DNA of 64,000 nt from Viridibacillus arvi. GTDB lineage: Bacteria > Bacillota > Bacilli > Bacillales_A > Planococcaceae. Below, one piece after another: positions 9,001-17,893 of this stretch (positions are counted from its first letter, which is position 1; the number at the start of each line of letters is the position of its first letter). The position numbers were made by a program, and so were the translations under genes. The stretch lies in assembly GCF_001274945.1 (NCBI RefSeq), contig NZ_LILB01000008.1, positions 327,357 through 391,356 on the forward strand, given 5' to 3'. The notes under the pieces are model-generated. The model saw only the letters and a list, made by a program, of their open reading frames with translations. It ran no database searches and was not told the DNA's origin.

Positions 9001-9413
9001 ATATATTGTTCACTTACTTTCGGGTCAACTGAGCCCGCATGCTGATATTTTGGACTAAGACCAACAGAAACTACCTTACTGTTTTTTTGATAGTTTTTAA
9101 TAGTTTGCTGTAGTTTGTTCTTATTACTAACTTTAACAGCTACATAGTTAAGTCCTTTTATTTGGTTTACAACTGTACCGCCAGCCTTGCGATGATCACT
9201 AGCGCTTAGCAAACTTGAATATTTAATAATAATTGTGTCGTCACTATAATTCGCAGTCTTTTCAATTTTAGATGTTCGTTCATTTTGGCTAAGCGAGTGC
9301 AATTTAGCTGCAATAGATTTAGTTTTTGCGTCTACTTTTAAACTACTGACTAGTGAAAATAACAATGCAAAGCTTGCTAAAACTACTACTACTTTTTTTA
9401 TAATAGATTTCAC
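6030..9413 (-). CDS. Secreted subtilisin-like serine protease (S8) with C-terminal PPC-type repeats
   Basis: A 1127-residue exported protease. Residues 1-29 are a signal peptide (KK, hydrophobic core, VDAK). Residues about 55-125 look like an inhibitory prodomain. The S8 catalytic domain (about 140-410) has Asp162 in VIDTGID, His194 in HGTHVAG, the oxyanion Asn in AAAGNQG and Ser352 in SGTSMASP. The C-terminal 700 residues contain repeated beta-rich segments with D-x-D-x-Y-x-F patterns (DTDYFHF, DQDWYKF, DIDTYYF, DEDWYIY), typical of bacterial pre-peptidase C-terminal (PPC) domains. An EF-hand-like DVNKNHKIDDKD also lies there. The start is GTG (9413) behind AAGGAGGG. It is much larger than the degradative subtilisins. 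It is probably cell-envelope or extracellular; monocistronic. Confidence 0.9.
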   Translation of the reverse strand: MKSIIKKVVVVLASFALLFSLVSSLKVDAKTKSIAAKLHSLSQNERTSKIEKTANYSDDTIIIKYSSLLSASDHRKAGGTVVNQIKGLNYVAVKVSNKNKLQQTIKNYQKNSKVVSVGLSPKYQHAGSVDPKVSEQYMHSILKTADAQKLAGKNQVKVAVIDTGIDRNHPELKGSILSSTNIMNPMNPATTDIHGTHVAGIIAAKKDNGIGGYGINPNVKILSYDIFDGDMWTFDYTIANAILKAVDQGADVINMSLQGSMPSTVLEEAVAKAINSGVVVVAAAGNQGSDMPIYPAKYEGVISVGSINNEKKLSEFSSYGASTDVVAPGENIYAPFYDTQKGSTFANLSGTSMASPVVAGTAALLLSKYPNLKPAEVEYILEKTATDLGDKGFDHKYGNGLINPVAAMKFDVKKIPSLVKEKWGEKEIIKNAEQISIPAKVKHSFTKPSEQKWVKIPVEKGEYIQTSLIAAKQYDYKMSIHFYGNNQKQLMDVNDVTEGKTEGKLIQAPFSGTLAIGVKDVNGNFDVSGQNQSSFTLIVDKVSQIPKTESTLENPIKIDKWPFNQDNLYMAGENGDTDYFHFTSKEAQFMKFDVTGIPGVDISAAVYEKEQLFPATSEELGTEDMPALYTSNTHGIGEGETLLFQTEPEKEYYLKVTNKGTFGYVTLEQLLLGLVGGMEEKEPAGSALPYSVSLVGKIIPEDEDHYSSMDDSTMMNVLTEDDSERINLLESVAIPYELGGTIQGYLQNTMDQDWYKFNTSSAGIYQFQLPTPKENIPNLGLYEVIIDKDENGKEFQLLSLVSTNEDWSSYDDWVKGKFFASLKADKTYYLSINPNYNTYQIPYDGYQVTSKLVVKDTGDSYEENNHPEQAKDFPASGVTANFSTANDIDTYYFTAKEKAIYGVKFSRTPLTSKLKAKYPKELLSPYLGLMEITEDVNKNHKIDDKDMEYRTYLLKNTADGTTTGSFEAKKGKSYFITVLGLVDSSSAISLWPYQLKVDSVNKKDEDAGSKVKNNKPSKPIKLQKKSSKLYSTTGYFNTGYEDGDEDWYIYQPTKTEQVTLTLDASQELDGVIEVYRNGKRVAKSDIYGQGDKEILSLNMTKGTYYVKVRDGQGRASIDPYTLSLKVK

Positions 9414-9627
9414 AATAACCCTCCTTAAATAGCAATCCTTATATTCTATTTAACGAGGTACATCATTTATACCAATTAATATATATTATTTTGAAATTTG
9501 TATTCATTTAATACTAAATGTTCCAATTTAGTTTCCAATGTTCATCTTAATAGACAGGAATCCCACTAAATTTTGGATGGAATTCTATCTACTTTAAACA
9601 CAAAGAGAAATACTTGAGCGACCTACT

Positions 9628-10332
9628 TTAGTTATATAGATAAACTTGCAAATTATCGTTTTGGTCTATTGTTGCTAATAATACATCTTTAACATCTACG
9701 TTAAACATGGATATGACTCTGTCTTTAAGCCAATCCTCATTAATATTTAAGTTTTTCAATTCATAGTAATCAATCTTACCCTCTTTAATAAGTACTGTAG
9801 GTAAAGAAAAGGCTTCAGGTGCTAACTTCATATCTGCTCGAGTTAATGTTTGGTATTGAGGGTATAAAAAGCTTGAAATAGTTCCATCTGGCTCCCATAA
9901 AGCTAGAGCAACCTTTTGAATATCTTCTATTTTTTCTTTTCTTAATTCAGATAAAAGTAAATCGACGGAAATCCTAGCCTTTGATAAGTTTTTAGAAACA
10001 ATTTGTCCATCCTTAATAAGTGGGAATGGTGAGGAATCTATTAAATGTCGAAACGGGACCCATTTAAGGCTCAAGTATACGCCTACTGAATATAAAATAA
10101 CTAAAGTTGACATAGAAATAATGGAACCCTTCATCCCTAACCCTTCATCAGACAAGGGATGGGCAATAATATTTCCTACAGATATTGCCATAGCAAAATC
10201 GAGTAATCTCAACTGAGAGATAGAACGTTGCCCCATAACTTTCGCTGCAATGAGTAAAAAAAGAAATGCTACAATTGCTCGGAGAATCCATTGAATTGCC
10301 GTAAGCGTCTCTTGTGCATGGAAAAAGTCCAT
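9628..10332 (-). CDS. DUF421 family membrane protein (YetF-like)
   Basis: A 234-residue protein. The first about 95 residues contain three membrane helices separated by the conserved GQRSISQLRLLDFAMAISVGNIIAHP region, which is characteristic of the DUF421/YetF family. The C-terminal about 140 residues form the soluble YetF domain (SSPFPLIKDGQIVSKNL, RISVDLLLSELRKE, VALALWEPDGTIS). The ATG at 10332 is chosen because AGAGGATG lies upstream and the sequence then matches the family start; a TTG at 10377 is possible but poor. The biochemical function is not established; several paralogs are common in spore formers. Single gene. Confidence 0.85.
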   Translation of the reverse strand: MDFFHAQETLTAIQWILRAIVAFLFLLIAAKVMGQRSISQLRLLDFAMAISVGNIIAHPLSDEGLGMKGSIISMSTLVILYSVGVYLSLKWVPFRHLIDSSPFPLIKDGQIVSKNLSKARISVDLLLSELRKEKIEDIQKVALALWEPDGTISSFLYPQYQTLTRADMKLAPEAFSLPTVLIKEGKIDYYELKNLNINEDWLKDRVISMFNVDVKDVLLATIDQNDNLQVYLYN

Positions 10333-10423
10333 AGTGACACATCCTCTCAATCCTTTTACTTCTCTTATTATCTCCAATAATATCCGTATTATAAAAAAAA
10401 CTTGCTAATAATATAAAAATAAA

Positions 10424-10468
10424 TGGGTCAATCTTCTATTACTTTACGTAATGAAGACCGACCCATTA
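10424..10468 (-). terminator. Terminator of yunC-like gene
   Basis: AATGGGTC and GACCCATT form the base of a long imperfect hairpin with inner TCTTC / GAAGA pairing. On the minus strand it is followed by TTATTTTTAT. It lies about 75 bases beyond the stop of the DUF1805 gene. Confidence 0.75.
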
Positions 10469-10543
10469 GATCACTTATTATATTGATTTCTACCTCAACT
10501 TTACATCATTACTACTATTCATTGCTTATTGTTAGGAGATCGT

Positions 10544-10846
10544 TTAAATCATTTTCAATAATGCCTCTGATCCAATCATTCCTTTAGCAATGCCAAATTG
10601 CTCTGCTTCAAGGGTAACTGACTCAAGTGGTGCATTCAACAATTGTTCAATTGTCTTCACACCAACTGCTCGACCGGCAACTATTTTACGATCAGCTAAT
10701 TTCGTATTCAAAAGTCCGACATCTAACGCACCACACATAATATAACCTACATCATTTGAAACCGTTAACAACGTCGTTTTAGGTAAGCTTACAGTAACAG
10801 CCTTAAATATAGAACCTTCAATATTAATTGTTTCAGTTGAAACCAT
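10544..10846 (-). CDS. yunC: DUF1805 domain protein, YunC family
   Basis: A 100-residue cytoplasmic protein matching the YunC/DUF1805 family over its whole length. The core IMCGALDVGLLN...RKIVAGRAVGVKTIEQLL is the family signature. The ATG is preceded by AAGGGGCG. In B. subtilis yunC lies among sulfur and phosphate-related genes of the yun region, but its role is not known. Here it stands alone between a YetF-like gene and the spoVR cluster, with its own terminator. Confidence 0.85.
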   Translation of the reverse strand: MVSTETINIEGSIFKAVTVSLPKTTLLTVSNDVGYIMCGALDVGLLNTKLADRKIVAGRAVGVKTIEQLLNAPLESVTLEAEQFGIAKGMIGSEALLKMI

Positions 10847-10969
10847 CTAATTCGCCCCTTCCTCTATATACATATGAAACTGGGCAAAAAGTTGTTCGAG
10901 TTATTTTGCATGTTCTTTAATTAATTCACTATTTACATGCATAGCTTCCTACATTTACATATGCAACAA

Positions 10970-11003
10970 ATAAAGCCCTTAAATATATCAATTCAAGGGC
11001 TCA
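10970..11003 (-). terminator. Terminator after spoVR
   Basis: AGCCCTTAAA (from 10974) pairs with the TTCAAGGGCT segment ending at 11001. The minus-strand tail is TTTATTTG. It sits 25 bases past the spoVR stop. Confidence 0.75.
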
Positions 11004-11025
11004 ATCAATAGTTTCATATTTAGTT

Positions 11026-12426
11026 TTATAAAAATTTCCTTGAATTTTTTTTACCATCATATGAATAGAGAACTATCTTTTCTTCACTATGCGTTTCTAC
11101 ATGAACTGGGCGCCCCCACAGCTGATAAATATACCGTAAAACATTTTCTAAATAGCGAGTATCGAGTTCCATACCTTCAAATCCATGGACTAAATATAAT
11201 TCACCATTTCGTAAGTAATCTCCATCCTTCACAACAATATATGGAAATCCTCCATTCACACGCATTGATACGAGTTGATCACGTACATTTTCATAATCTT
11301 TATCTGTAATTTTATATTCATTGCCCTTTTTTTCAAATAAATAAAGATCTTCTTGCTTTACTAAGTCTTTTGTTAAATAGTTTCGGATAAAGGAAATATC
11401 CGATTCGACTTCCCTTACTTCAAACATTTTCTCTCGACCGGAGTGCCGTTTCACTCCTAATTTTAGCATCTCTTCCGTTGGAGAATCATATCGCTTCTCA
11501 ATATCTTCGAAAATTTTCAATCCTAGATAATATGGATTAATCGTCGTCTTTGAAGGTTGAACAACACCTGCATTTAACTTAGCATATTCAATCGATTCAT
11601 CCGTTGTTAAATTTAGCTCTCTCATAATACGTTGATGCCAGAAGGAAGCCCAACCTTCATTCATTATTTTCGTTTCTAATTGGGGCCAAAAATAGAGCAT
11701 TTCCTCACGCATCATCGTTAATATATCTCTTTGCCATTCCTCTAATTCCCGACTATATTGCTCGATGAATAGTAGTAGATCTTTTTCTGGATATGGCGGA
11801 AACTGTTTCTTTTTTTGTCGTATTGTTTTCTCTTCTTTTTCTTTTTCGTCTAATCTCCAAAGATCATCATAAGGCGTTTTACGGGCGACATCCTCATCTT
11901 CATCTATATCGTTTTCATACGTTAACAACTTGGGACGCTGTATAGATGGATCAATATGCTCTTGAATAGCTAAAACAGCGTCTAAAAACTCTTCTACTTC
12001 ATCTTTTCCGTAGAGCATTTCATAGTTAGCAATTCGTTCAGCCGTAGCTGTCATACTCTCGACCATATCTCGTCTTGTATTGGAGAAGCGAACGTTATTT
12101 TTGAAAAAGTCACAGTGCGCTAAAACGTGCGCAATGATTAGCTTATTTTGTGTTAACTTATTTGTATCAAGTAAGAATGCATAACAAGGGTTTGAGTTAA
12201 TGACGAGCTCGTAAATTTGACTTAAACCTAAATCGTACTGCAGCTTCATTTTGTGAAATTGTTTACCGAAACTCCAGTGAGAAAAGCGAGTAGGCATACC
12301 GTATGCTCCAAATGTATAAATAATATCTGCAGGGCATATTTCATAACGCATCGGGTAAAAGTCTAGACCAAACCCAGTCGCAATTTCCGTAATTTCTTCT
12401 ATCGCTTGGTGAAGCTCTTTTTCCAT
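11026..12426 (-). CDS. spoVR: SpoVR family stage V sporulation protein
   Basis: A 466-residue protein recognisable as SpoVR from its full-length similarity and motifs. These include the N-terminal [28 protein letters not shown] segment, [13 protein letters not shown] (histidine-rich), and [14 protein letters not shown], the strongly conserved centre of the family. In B. subtilis it is a mother-cell protein involved in spore cortex formation. E. coli YcgB is the homolog and is linked to the PrkA/YeaG and YhbH/YeaH homologs. Here it lies 62 bases after yhbH, on the same strand. The ATG is preceded by a GGGGG run. Confidence 0.92.
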   Translation of the reverse strand: MEKELHQAIEEITEIATGFGLDFYPMRYEICPADIIYTFGAYGMPTRFSHWSFGKQFHKMKLQYDLGLSQIYELVINSNPCYAFLLDTNKLTQNKLIIAHVLAHCDFFKNNVRFSNTRRDMVESMTATAERIANYEMLYGKDEVEEFLDAVLAIQEHIDPSIQRPKLLTYENDIDEDEDVARKTPYDDLWRLDEKEKEEKTIRQKKKQFPPYPEKDLLLFIEQYSRELEEWQRDILTMMREEMLYFWPQLETKIMNEGWASFWHQRIMRELNLTTDESIEYAKLNAGVVQPSKTTINPYYLGLKIFEDIEKRYDSPTEEMLKLGVKRHSGREKMFEVREVESDISFIRNYLTKDLVKQEDLYLFEKKGNEYKITDKDYENVRDQLVSMRVNGGFPYIVVKDGDYLRNGELYLVHGFEGMELDTRYLENVLRYIYQLWGRPVHVETHSEEKIVLYSYDGKKNSRKFL

Positions 12427-12488
12427 TTATCTAAATCCCCCCGTGTCTATTATTAGGGAATGAGTGCATGGCACCATTCGTCCCTCGC

Positions 12489-13652
12489 TTAAGACTCAAC
12501 TTTTTGGAAAAAGCTTTTTAGTGCTTCATAAACGTCGCTTTTATGTCTCAAAATATAGTGGCGAAATTTCTGATCATCGATTTTTTTATAGTTATACATT
12601 AATGTAGAAAAACGATTATGTTGATTTACTTCTCCGTACCCAAACATACTGGATACTTTCATTAATTCCCCAACCAATTTCATACACGTCTCATTGTCTG
12701 TTGACATATTTTCACCATCTGAGAAATGGACAGGATAAATATTATATCTAGCAGGGTTATATTTTTGTTTAATAAGTTCTAATGCCTTTTTATAGGCGGA
12801 TGAACAAAGCGTTCCTCCACTCTCTCCTTTCGAGAAGAAATCCTCCTCTGACACCACTTTTGCTTCTGTATGATGTGCAATAAATTCAATTTCAACTGTT
12901 TCGTACTTGGAGCGCAAAAATCTTGTCATCCAAAAGAAAAAGCTCCTTGCACAATACTTTTCAAAATTGCCCATCGAAGCACTTGTATCCATCATCGCAA
13001 GGACTACTGCTTTCGATTCAGGTTTTGTCACTTCATCCCAAGTTTTAAAACGTAAATCATCATTATGAATAGGAGTAATCTCCGCTTTTCCTTTAATGGC
13101 ATTACGTTTAATCGCATTTAAAATGGTACGTTTCTTATCAATATTCCCCATAAGCCCTTTTTTGCGAATATCATTAAATTCAATTTTTTCGGTTGTGATA
13201 TCTGCCATTTCTTTTTCTTTCAAATTTGGTAATTCTAACTCTCTGAATAAGGCGCTCTCTATTTCTTCAAGGCTGACTTCCGCCTCATAGTAATCTTCTC
13301 CAGGTTTGTCACCTGCTTCTTTACCGTTCCCTGCACCTTTGCCTTTATCGCCTTGGCTCGGACCTCGTGCTACTACATCACCGACTTGACTATCACCTTG
13401 TCCTTGACCAACATGTTTTGACTTATCGTAGTTATAGCGAATTTTATATTCATCAAGAGATCGTATAGGAATTTTAATAACTTCTCGACCGTTTGACATA
13501 ACAATACTTTCTTCACTTATTAGATCTGGTAAATTATTTTTAATAGCTTCTTTTACTTTTTCCATATGGCGTTGTTGATCTTGGTACCCTTTACGATGGA
13601 GGGACCAATTTTCCTGAGAGATGGCAAAGCGTTTATCCTGGTTTTCGCTCAT
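12489..13652 (-). CDS. yhbH: YhbH family sporulation protein (DUF444)
   Basis: A 387-residue DUF444 protein, close to the length of B. subtilis YhbH. A Gly/Lys-rich low-complexity linker (about residues 80-115) separates an N-terminal basic region from a C-terminal von Willebrand A-like fold. This fold shows the metal-site sequence MMDTSASMG and a later HFSDGENMS. The ATG at 13652 is preferred because GGTGAGG lies 6 bases upstream; an in-frame GTG at 13664 overlaps it. It lies between prkA and spoVR, the same trio found as yeaG-yeaH and ycgB in Gammaproteobacteria. It is probably an adaptor or substrate of the PrkA kinase system, active during sporulation. Confidence 0.92.
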   Translation of the reverse strand: MSENQDKRFAISQENWSLHRKGYQDQQRHMEKVKEAIKNNLPDLISEESIVMSNGREVIKIPIRSLDEYKIRYNYDKSKHVGQGQGDSQVGDVVARGPSQGDKGKGAGNGKEAGDKPGEDYYEAEVSLEEIESALFRELELPNLKEKEMADITTEKIEFNDIRKKGLMGNIDKKRTILNAIKRNAIKGKAEITPIHNDDLRFKTWDEVTKPESKAVVLAMMDTSASMGNFEKYCARSFFFWMTRFLRSKYETVEIEFIAHHTEAKVVSEEDFFSKGESGGTLCSSAYKKALELIKQKYNPARYNIYPVHFSDGENMSTDNETCMKLVGELMKVSSMFGYGEVNQHNRFSTLMYNYKKIDDQKFRHYILRHKSDVYEALKSFFQKVES

Positions 13653-13864
13653 TTTTATCCTCACCCATCTATAAAATCAAATTCGCCTAAGCCTATTAGC
13701 AACCGACTTTACACCCTGTTCAAAAAAAACGTTCTTTCTTGGTATTACATAATTAAGTACGACTTCCTATAAGATCTACTTCTTATGTTAGATTGCTTAA
13801 AATCGGAAGGCACTTTTCTTATAATATGTTAGTTTTTAGAATTATTTGACTTATTTTTATAAAT

Positions 13865-13900
13865 AAAAAAGAGTGCCCTAAAGTTTATCCGGACACCCCT
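13865..13900 (-). terminator. Terminator after prkA
   Basis: GAGTGCCC (13871-13878) pairs with GGACACCC (13891-13898) using G-U pairs. A-runs on the left give a T-run on the minus strand. It lies 45 bases past the prkA stop, so prkA and yhbH may be transcribed separately or with partial readthrough. Confidence 0.65.
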
Positions 13901-13945
13901 TATTTAAGAAGAAAAAATATTATTCGTTTGACGCTTTTCTTAAGT

Positions 13946-15841
13946 TTATCTATTCAGCAAGCTACCTACATATTGTAACAATTCATTTGCAGAAGTTGAA
14001 TTATATCCATGTTCATCTATAAGCCTTGCAACAACTTCGTTAATCTTTTTAAGTTGAGACTCGTCAGGCATTTTTGAAGACGTTGTAATTTTCACAACAT
14101 CTTTTAAATCAGCAAACAATTTCTTTTGGATTGCTTCACGTAATCTTTCATGAGAATGATATTCGAATCTCTTTCCATTTCTTGCATAGGCCGAAATACG
14201 AATTAATATTTCTTCTCGGAATCCCCTCTTCGCATTTTCCGAAATACCTATTTGTTCTTCTATGGATCGCATTAGTTTTTCATCTGGATTCATTTCTTCC
14301 CCAGTAAGGAAATCTCGAATTTTATTTTTATTACAGTATGCTTCAACATTATCGAGGTAATTATTCATTAGTGTTTTTGCAGATTCTTCATACGAATAAA
14401 CAAATGCTTTTTGAACTTCATTCTTGGCGATTTCATCGTATTCTCTTCGTGCAACTGCAATGTAATTTGTATATTTCTCTCGATCTTCTTGAGAAATCGA
14501 AGCATGTTGGTCAAGTCCGTCTTTAAGCGAACGTAATACGTCTAATGCATTTATGGATGGTACTTCTTTTCGAATAATGGCAGACGAAATTCGATTTATA
14601 ATATAGCGTGGATCAATGCCATTCATACCTTCGTTTGGATACTCTTTTTTCAATTCCTCTACATCAACAGAATTATATCCTTCTACACTTTCTCCGTCAT
14701 ACATACGCATCTTTTTCACAAGATCAATACTTTGCTTTTTCGGTGTTTCAAGCCTAGTTAAGACGGAAAAGATTGCAGCGACTTTTAATGCATGAGGGGC
14801 AATATGAACATGCGCCATATCACTTTCATTAATCATTTTCTCGTAAATTCGTTCTTCCTGACTTACTTTTAAATTATAAGGAATAGGCATCACAATAATT
14901 CTTGAGTGAAGTGCCTCATTCTTTTTATTTGAAATAAAAGATCGATACTCAGTTTCGTTTGTATGAGCAACAATTAACTCATCTGCACTAATTAATGCAA
15001 ATCTACCCGCTTTAAAGTTGCCTTCTTGTGTTAATGATAATAAGTTCCACAAAAACTTTTCATCTAATTTAAGCATTTCTTGAAATTCCATCATGCCTCG
15101 GTTTGCTTTGTTTAGTTCCCCGTCAAAACGGTAAGCACGAGGATCTGATTCCGACCCAAATTCCGCAATCGTTGAAAAATCAATACTACCAGTTAAATCG
15201 GCAATGTCTTGTGATTTCGGATCAGAAGGTGTAAATGTCCCAATTCCCACACGTTTATCTTCTGAAAAAGTAATACGTTCAATCATGACATTTTCAATAA
15301 GGCCATCATATTCTTTTTCAAGTCTCATCGTGTTTAAAGGAGATAAATTACCTTCTATACGTATACCATACTCTTCATAAAAATCTTTACGCAAATGATG
15401 TGGAATTAGGTGGAGTGGGTCTTCATGCATCGGACATCCTTTTATTGCGTATATCGCGCCTTCATCAGTCCGTGAATATTGCTCAAGTCCTCGCTTTAGC
15501 AAAGTCACAATTGTCGATTTCCCTCCACTTACGGGTCCCATTAATAATAAAATCCGTTTGCGAACATCCAATCTTCGTGCTGCAGGGTGAAAGTATTCCT
15601 CTACCAATCGTTCAATTGCTGATTCGAGCCCGAAAATTTCTTGTCCAAAAAAGTTAAATAATTTTTGTCCGTCTCTTTCTTCTAGTCCAGAGGTTTTAAT
15701 CATATTATACACACGTGAATGGGCTGTTTGAGCGACTTCCGGCCTTTCTTTCACAATGTTTAAGTAATCCGCAAAAGAACCTTCCCACTTAAGCCTGTTT
15801 TCTTCTTCACGATAAACCTTAAACTTACTTAAAATGTCTAT
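13946..15841 (-). CDS. prkA: PrkA serine protein kinase/AAA+ protein, apparent ATA start
   Basis: Read from ATA at 15841 this is a 631-residue protein, the same length as B. subtilis PrkA as I recall it. The first residues (I/M)DILSKFKVYREEENRLKWEG align with the family start MDILKK..YREEEQRLKWEG. An AAA+ domain follows, with Walker A GPVSGGKST at about 102-110, and then the PrkA C-terminal kinase-like domain. GGAGGG lies 7 bases upstream of the ATA, an ideal spacing. The only ATG in frame upstream (15907) would add 22 hydrophobic residues with no good ribosome binding site. PrkA acts in the mother cell during sporulation. Product call firm; start codon uncertain. Confidence 0.9.
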   Translation of the reverse strand: MDILSKFKVYREEENRLKWEGSFADYLNIVKERPEVAQTAHSRVYNMIKTSGLEERDGQKLFNFFGQEIFGLESAIERLVEEYFHPAARRLDVRKRILLLMGPVSGGKSTIVTLLKRGLEQYSRTDEGAIYAIKGCPMHEDPLHLIPHHLRKDFYEEYGIRIEGNLSPLNTMRLEKEYDGLIENVMIERITFSEDKRVGIGTFTPSDPKSQDIADLTGSIDFSTIAEFGSESDPRAYRFDGELNKANRGMMEFQEMLKLDEKFLWNLLSLTQEGNFKAGRFALISADELIVAHTNETEYRSFISNKKNEALHSRIIVMPIPYNLKVSQEERIYEKMINESDMAHVHIAPHALKVAAIFSVLTRLETPKKQSIDLVKKMRMYDGESVEGYNSVDVEELKKEYPNEGMNGIDPRYIINRISSAIIRKEVPSINALDVLRSLKDGLDQHASISQEDREKYTNYIAVARREYDEIAKNEVQKAFVYSYEESAKTLMNNYLDNVEAYCNKNKIRDFLTGEEMNPDEKLMRSIEEQIGISENAKRGFREEILIRISAYARNGKRFEYHSHERLREAIQKKLFADLKDVVKITTSSKMPDESQLKKINEVVARLIDEHGYNSTSANELLQYVGSLLNR

Positions 15842-16099
15842 AGCCTTCCCTCCATTCTTAGCCTGATTTATAACATAGTATGAAATTAGACAAATAATGA
15901 TACCCATTAATGAATCATTGTTGAGGATTCTTCCTTAAGTAAATCTTGAAGTATCTAATGGGAGGCTTGAATTCAACTAGTTAAAGTGTCACTAATCCTA
16001 CTAAAGACCAATTTTAAAGTTGTCGCAGTTTTGACTTCTTCTGCTAATTCTTATAAAAAGATTGTGGTTGTCAATGCTTCATTATGAAACTCCATATGT

Positions 16100-16117
16100 A
16101 ACAAACATATAATATAC
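16100..16117 (+). promoter_or_regulatory. Possible sigma-K/E-type -10 element
   Basis: CATATAATATAC, upstream of the L,D-transpeptidase gene, matches the mother-cell sigma -10 pattern CATANNNTA. A candidate AC-type -35 (AAAC) lies about 15 bases further upstream. B. subtilis ykuD is, to my knowledge, expressed late in sporulation. This is a weak call based on a short match in AT-rich DNA. Confidence 0.35.
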
Positions 16118-16139
16118 TGTAACAACTACGGAGGTGATC

Positions 16140-16637
16140 ATACTGATTCATACGGTTAAACAAGGTGAAACACTCTTTCAAATTTCTAGAGATTTTCGGA
16201 CACCACTTTCCGCAATAATTAGCGCGAACCCATCTATCAATCCAAATGTACTTTATATTGGTCAACCGATTGTTATTCCAGGTTTTCCTGATCCAAATAC
16301 GATTCCATATCAAATTTTTGTTTCACTCAACGAACGCTTGCTTAGCTTATATAAAAATGGTATTTTACAAAAGCGATATCCCATTGCAGTTGGCAAAATG
16401 TTAACCATTACACCTGTAGGATATTATATTATTATTAATAAAGCACCTAACCCAGGAGGCCCATTCGGTACGATGTGGATGAGCTTATCAAAAGAATCCT
16501 ATGGAATTCATGGTACAAATGATCCAAGTTCAATCGGTAAAGCCGTATCTCACGGCTGTATTCGCATGCATAATGAAGATGTAGAAGAGCTAGCAAGTAT
16601 TGTTCCGATTGGGACTGCGGTTTTTATACATCCGTAA
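16140..16637 (+). CDS. ykuD: L,D-transpeptidase with LysM domain, YkuD-like; non-ATG start
   Basis: About 165 residues. A LysM peptidoglycan-binding motif (about 4-48) is followed by the YkuD catalytic domain (about 55-165), with His124 in YGIHGTN and the nucleophile in SHGCIRMH (Cys140). It makes or exchanges 3-3 peptide crosslinks in peptidoglycan, in B. subtilis during sporulation. The start is unusual: GGAGGTGATC (16130-16139) is a near-perfect anti-SD match, but it is followed by ATA (16140), CTG (16143) and ATT, with no ATG in range. Alignment to B. subtilis YkuD (MLTYQVKQGDTL) points to ATA; CTG is the alternative. A GTG at 16134 overlaps the ribosome binding site. No signal peptide, as in YkuD. 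Confidence 0.88.
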   Translation: MLIHTVKQGETLFQISRDFRTPLSAIISANPSINPNVLYIGQPIVIPGFPDPNTIPYQIFVSLNERLLSLYKNGILQKRYPIAVGKMLTITPVGYYIIINKAPNPGGPFGTMWMSLSKESYGIHGTNDPSSIGKAVSHGCIRMHNEDVEELASIVPIGTAVFIHP

Positions 16638-16646
16638 TGGTAAAAA

Positions 16647-16691
16647 GGACTACCCACACTAGTCATTAATAGCTGACTTTGTAGGTAGTCC
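16647..16691. terminator. Bidirectional terminator between ykuD and metE-like gene
   Basis: GGACTACCCA (16647-16656) pairs with TAGGTAGTCC (16682-16691). A-runs to the left and T/A-rich sequence to the right fit use by the two convergent genes. Confidence 0.75.
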
Positions 16692-16703
16692 ATATTTTAA
16701 AAT

Positions 16704-17825
16704 CTATTTATCCCAAACATCTTTAGCGATACGTACAACATGTCGTAATTTATCCCATTGCTGTTCTTCCGTTAATAGATTTCCTTCTTCAGTAGAGGCA
16801 AAACCACATTGTGGACTTAAGCAAAGCTGATCGATATTCACATATTCCGTTGCTTCTTCGATTTTTCCTTTAATTTCCGCTTCATCTTCGAGTTCAGAAG
16901 TCTTGGAAGTAATCAACCCTAAAACGACATGTTGATCTTTTATGAATCGTAATGGTTTAAAATCTCCGGATCTTTCATTATCAAATTCTAAGAAAAAGGC
17001 ATCCACATTCACACGTGAAAACAATTCTTTTGCGATCGGCTCATATGCCCCTTGATATAACCAAGAAGATTTAAAATTCCCGCGACAAATATGAATTGTA
17101 ACCGACATATCTTCCGGTTTATTTGCTAGTGATTCAACAGTAATATCAGCAAACTTTTTCACTAATTCATCTGGATCAAATCCCTTTTCTTTTATCTTAT
17201 CTCGAAAAACATCACTGAACAAAGCTCCCCAGCTTGTGTCATCTAATTGTAAATAGCGGCATCCTGCTTCATAAAAAGCTTGAATCGCATCTTGATATAC
17301 TTTAATAATATCTTTAGCCACATCATCGAGTGAAGCATATGAAGGATTACTTAAATACGGTTCGCTTGCAACTACACCTGAGTAAAAAATCATATTAGGT
17401 CCTGGGATTGTAATTTTCGCAACATGCTCACCAGCAATGCTCTTCAAATACTTAAAGTCTTCTAAAAATGGATGGTCTTTAGGGAAATTTAATTTCGAAT
17501 CGACCGTATATGCCTCCGCTTTTTTCATAGCCCCATTAAAAGCCCCGGAAATGTCTACTTCATAAACACGAATCCCATCAATCGCTCTGATAAAGTCTAA
17601 ATGCCACCATCTTCTTCTAAATTCGCCATCAGTTACAGCAGATAGACCGACTTCTTTTTGCTTTTCAACAAGCTTAGCAATTTCTATATCCTCAATTAAA
17701 CGTAATTCTTCTTTAGTAATCTGACCTTGTTGATATTGTGCTCTTGCATCTTTAAGTACTTGGGGACGAAGAAAGCTCCCTACATGGTCTGCTCGAAATG
17801 GTGCTTTAGTTATTGTGTTAGTCAA
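16704..17825 (-). CDS. MetE C-terminal-like methyltransferase (YxjG/YxjH family), S-box controlled
   Basis: A 373-residue cobalamin-independent methionine synthase-like protein lacking the MetE N-terminal half. Zn ligands are visible as HICRGN (His, Cys), the Glu in FLEFDNE and the Cys in LSPQCGF. The substrate-side YLQLDDTSW motif is also present. The start is TTG at 17825, giving MTNTITKAPFRADHVGSFLRP, which aligns with the paralog at 22072-23175; GAGGGG lies 9 bases upstream. An upstream in-frame ATG (17864) would run through that ribosome binding site. The SAM-I riboswitch directly upstream shows that it is expressed when SAM is scarce, consistent with methionine synthesis or salvage. The methyl donor is unknown. 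Confidence 0.87.
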   Translation of the reverse strand: MTNTITKAPFRADHVGSFLRPQVLKDARAQYQQGQITKEELRLIEDIEIAKLVEKQKEVGLSAVTDGEFRRRWWHLDFIRAIDGIRVYEVDISGAFNGAMKKAEAYTVDSKLNFPKDHPFLEDFKYLKSIAGEHVAKITIPGPNMIFYSGVVASEPYLSNPSYASLDDVAKDIIKVYQDAIQAFYEAGCRYLQLDDTSWGALFSDVFRDKIKEKGFDPDELVKKFADITVESLANKPEDMSVTIHICRGNFKSSWLYQGAYEPIAKELFSRVNVDAFFLEFDNERSGDFKPLRFIKDQHVVLGLITSKTSELEDEAEIKGKIEEATEYVNIDQLCLSPQCGFASTEEGNLLTEEQQWDKLRHVVRIAKDVWDK

Positions 17826-17893
17826 AATGGACAACCCCTCTGAAGTTAAATTTATGTTTTTCACTAGCTTTTCGGGGTATAAAAAAACCCCTT

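Noticed and set aside
15842..15907. N-terminal 22-residue hydrophobic extension of PrkA
   Set aside because: No ribosome binding site near the upstream ATG; the family starts at the ATA position and is cytoplasmic. Kept only as an alternative in the prkA entry.
16071..16313. 80-codon minus-strand frame opposite ykuD
   Set aside because: Trp/Asn/Ile-rich antisense shadow overlapping the LysM coding region.
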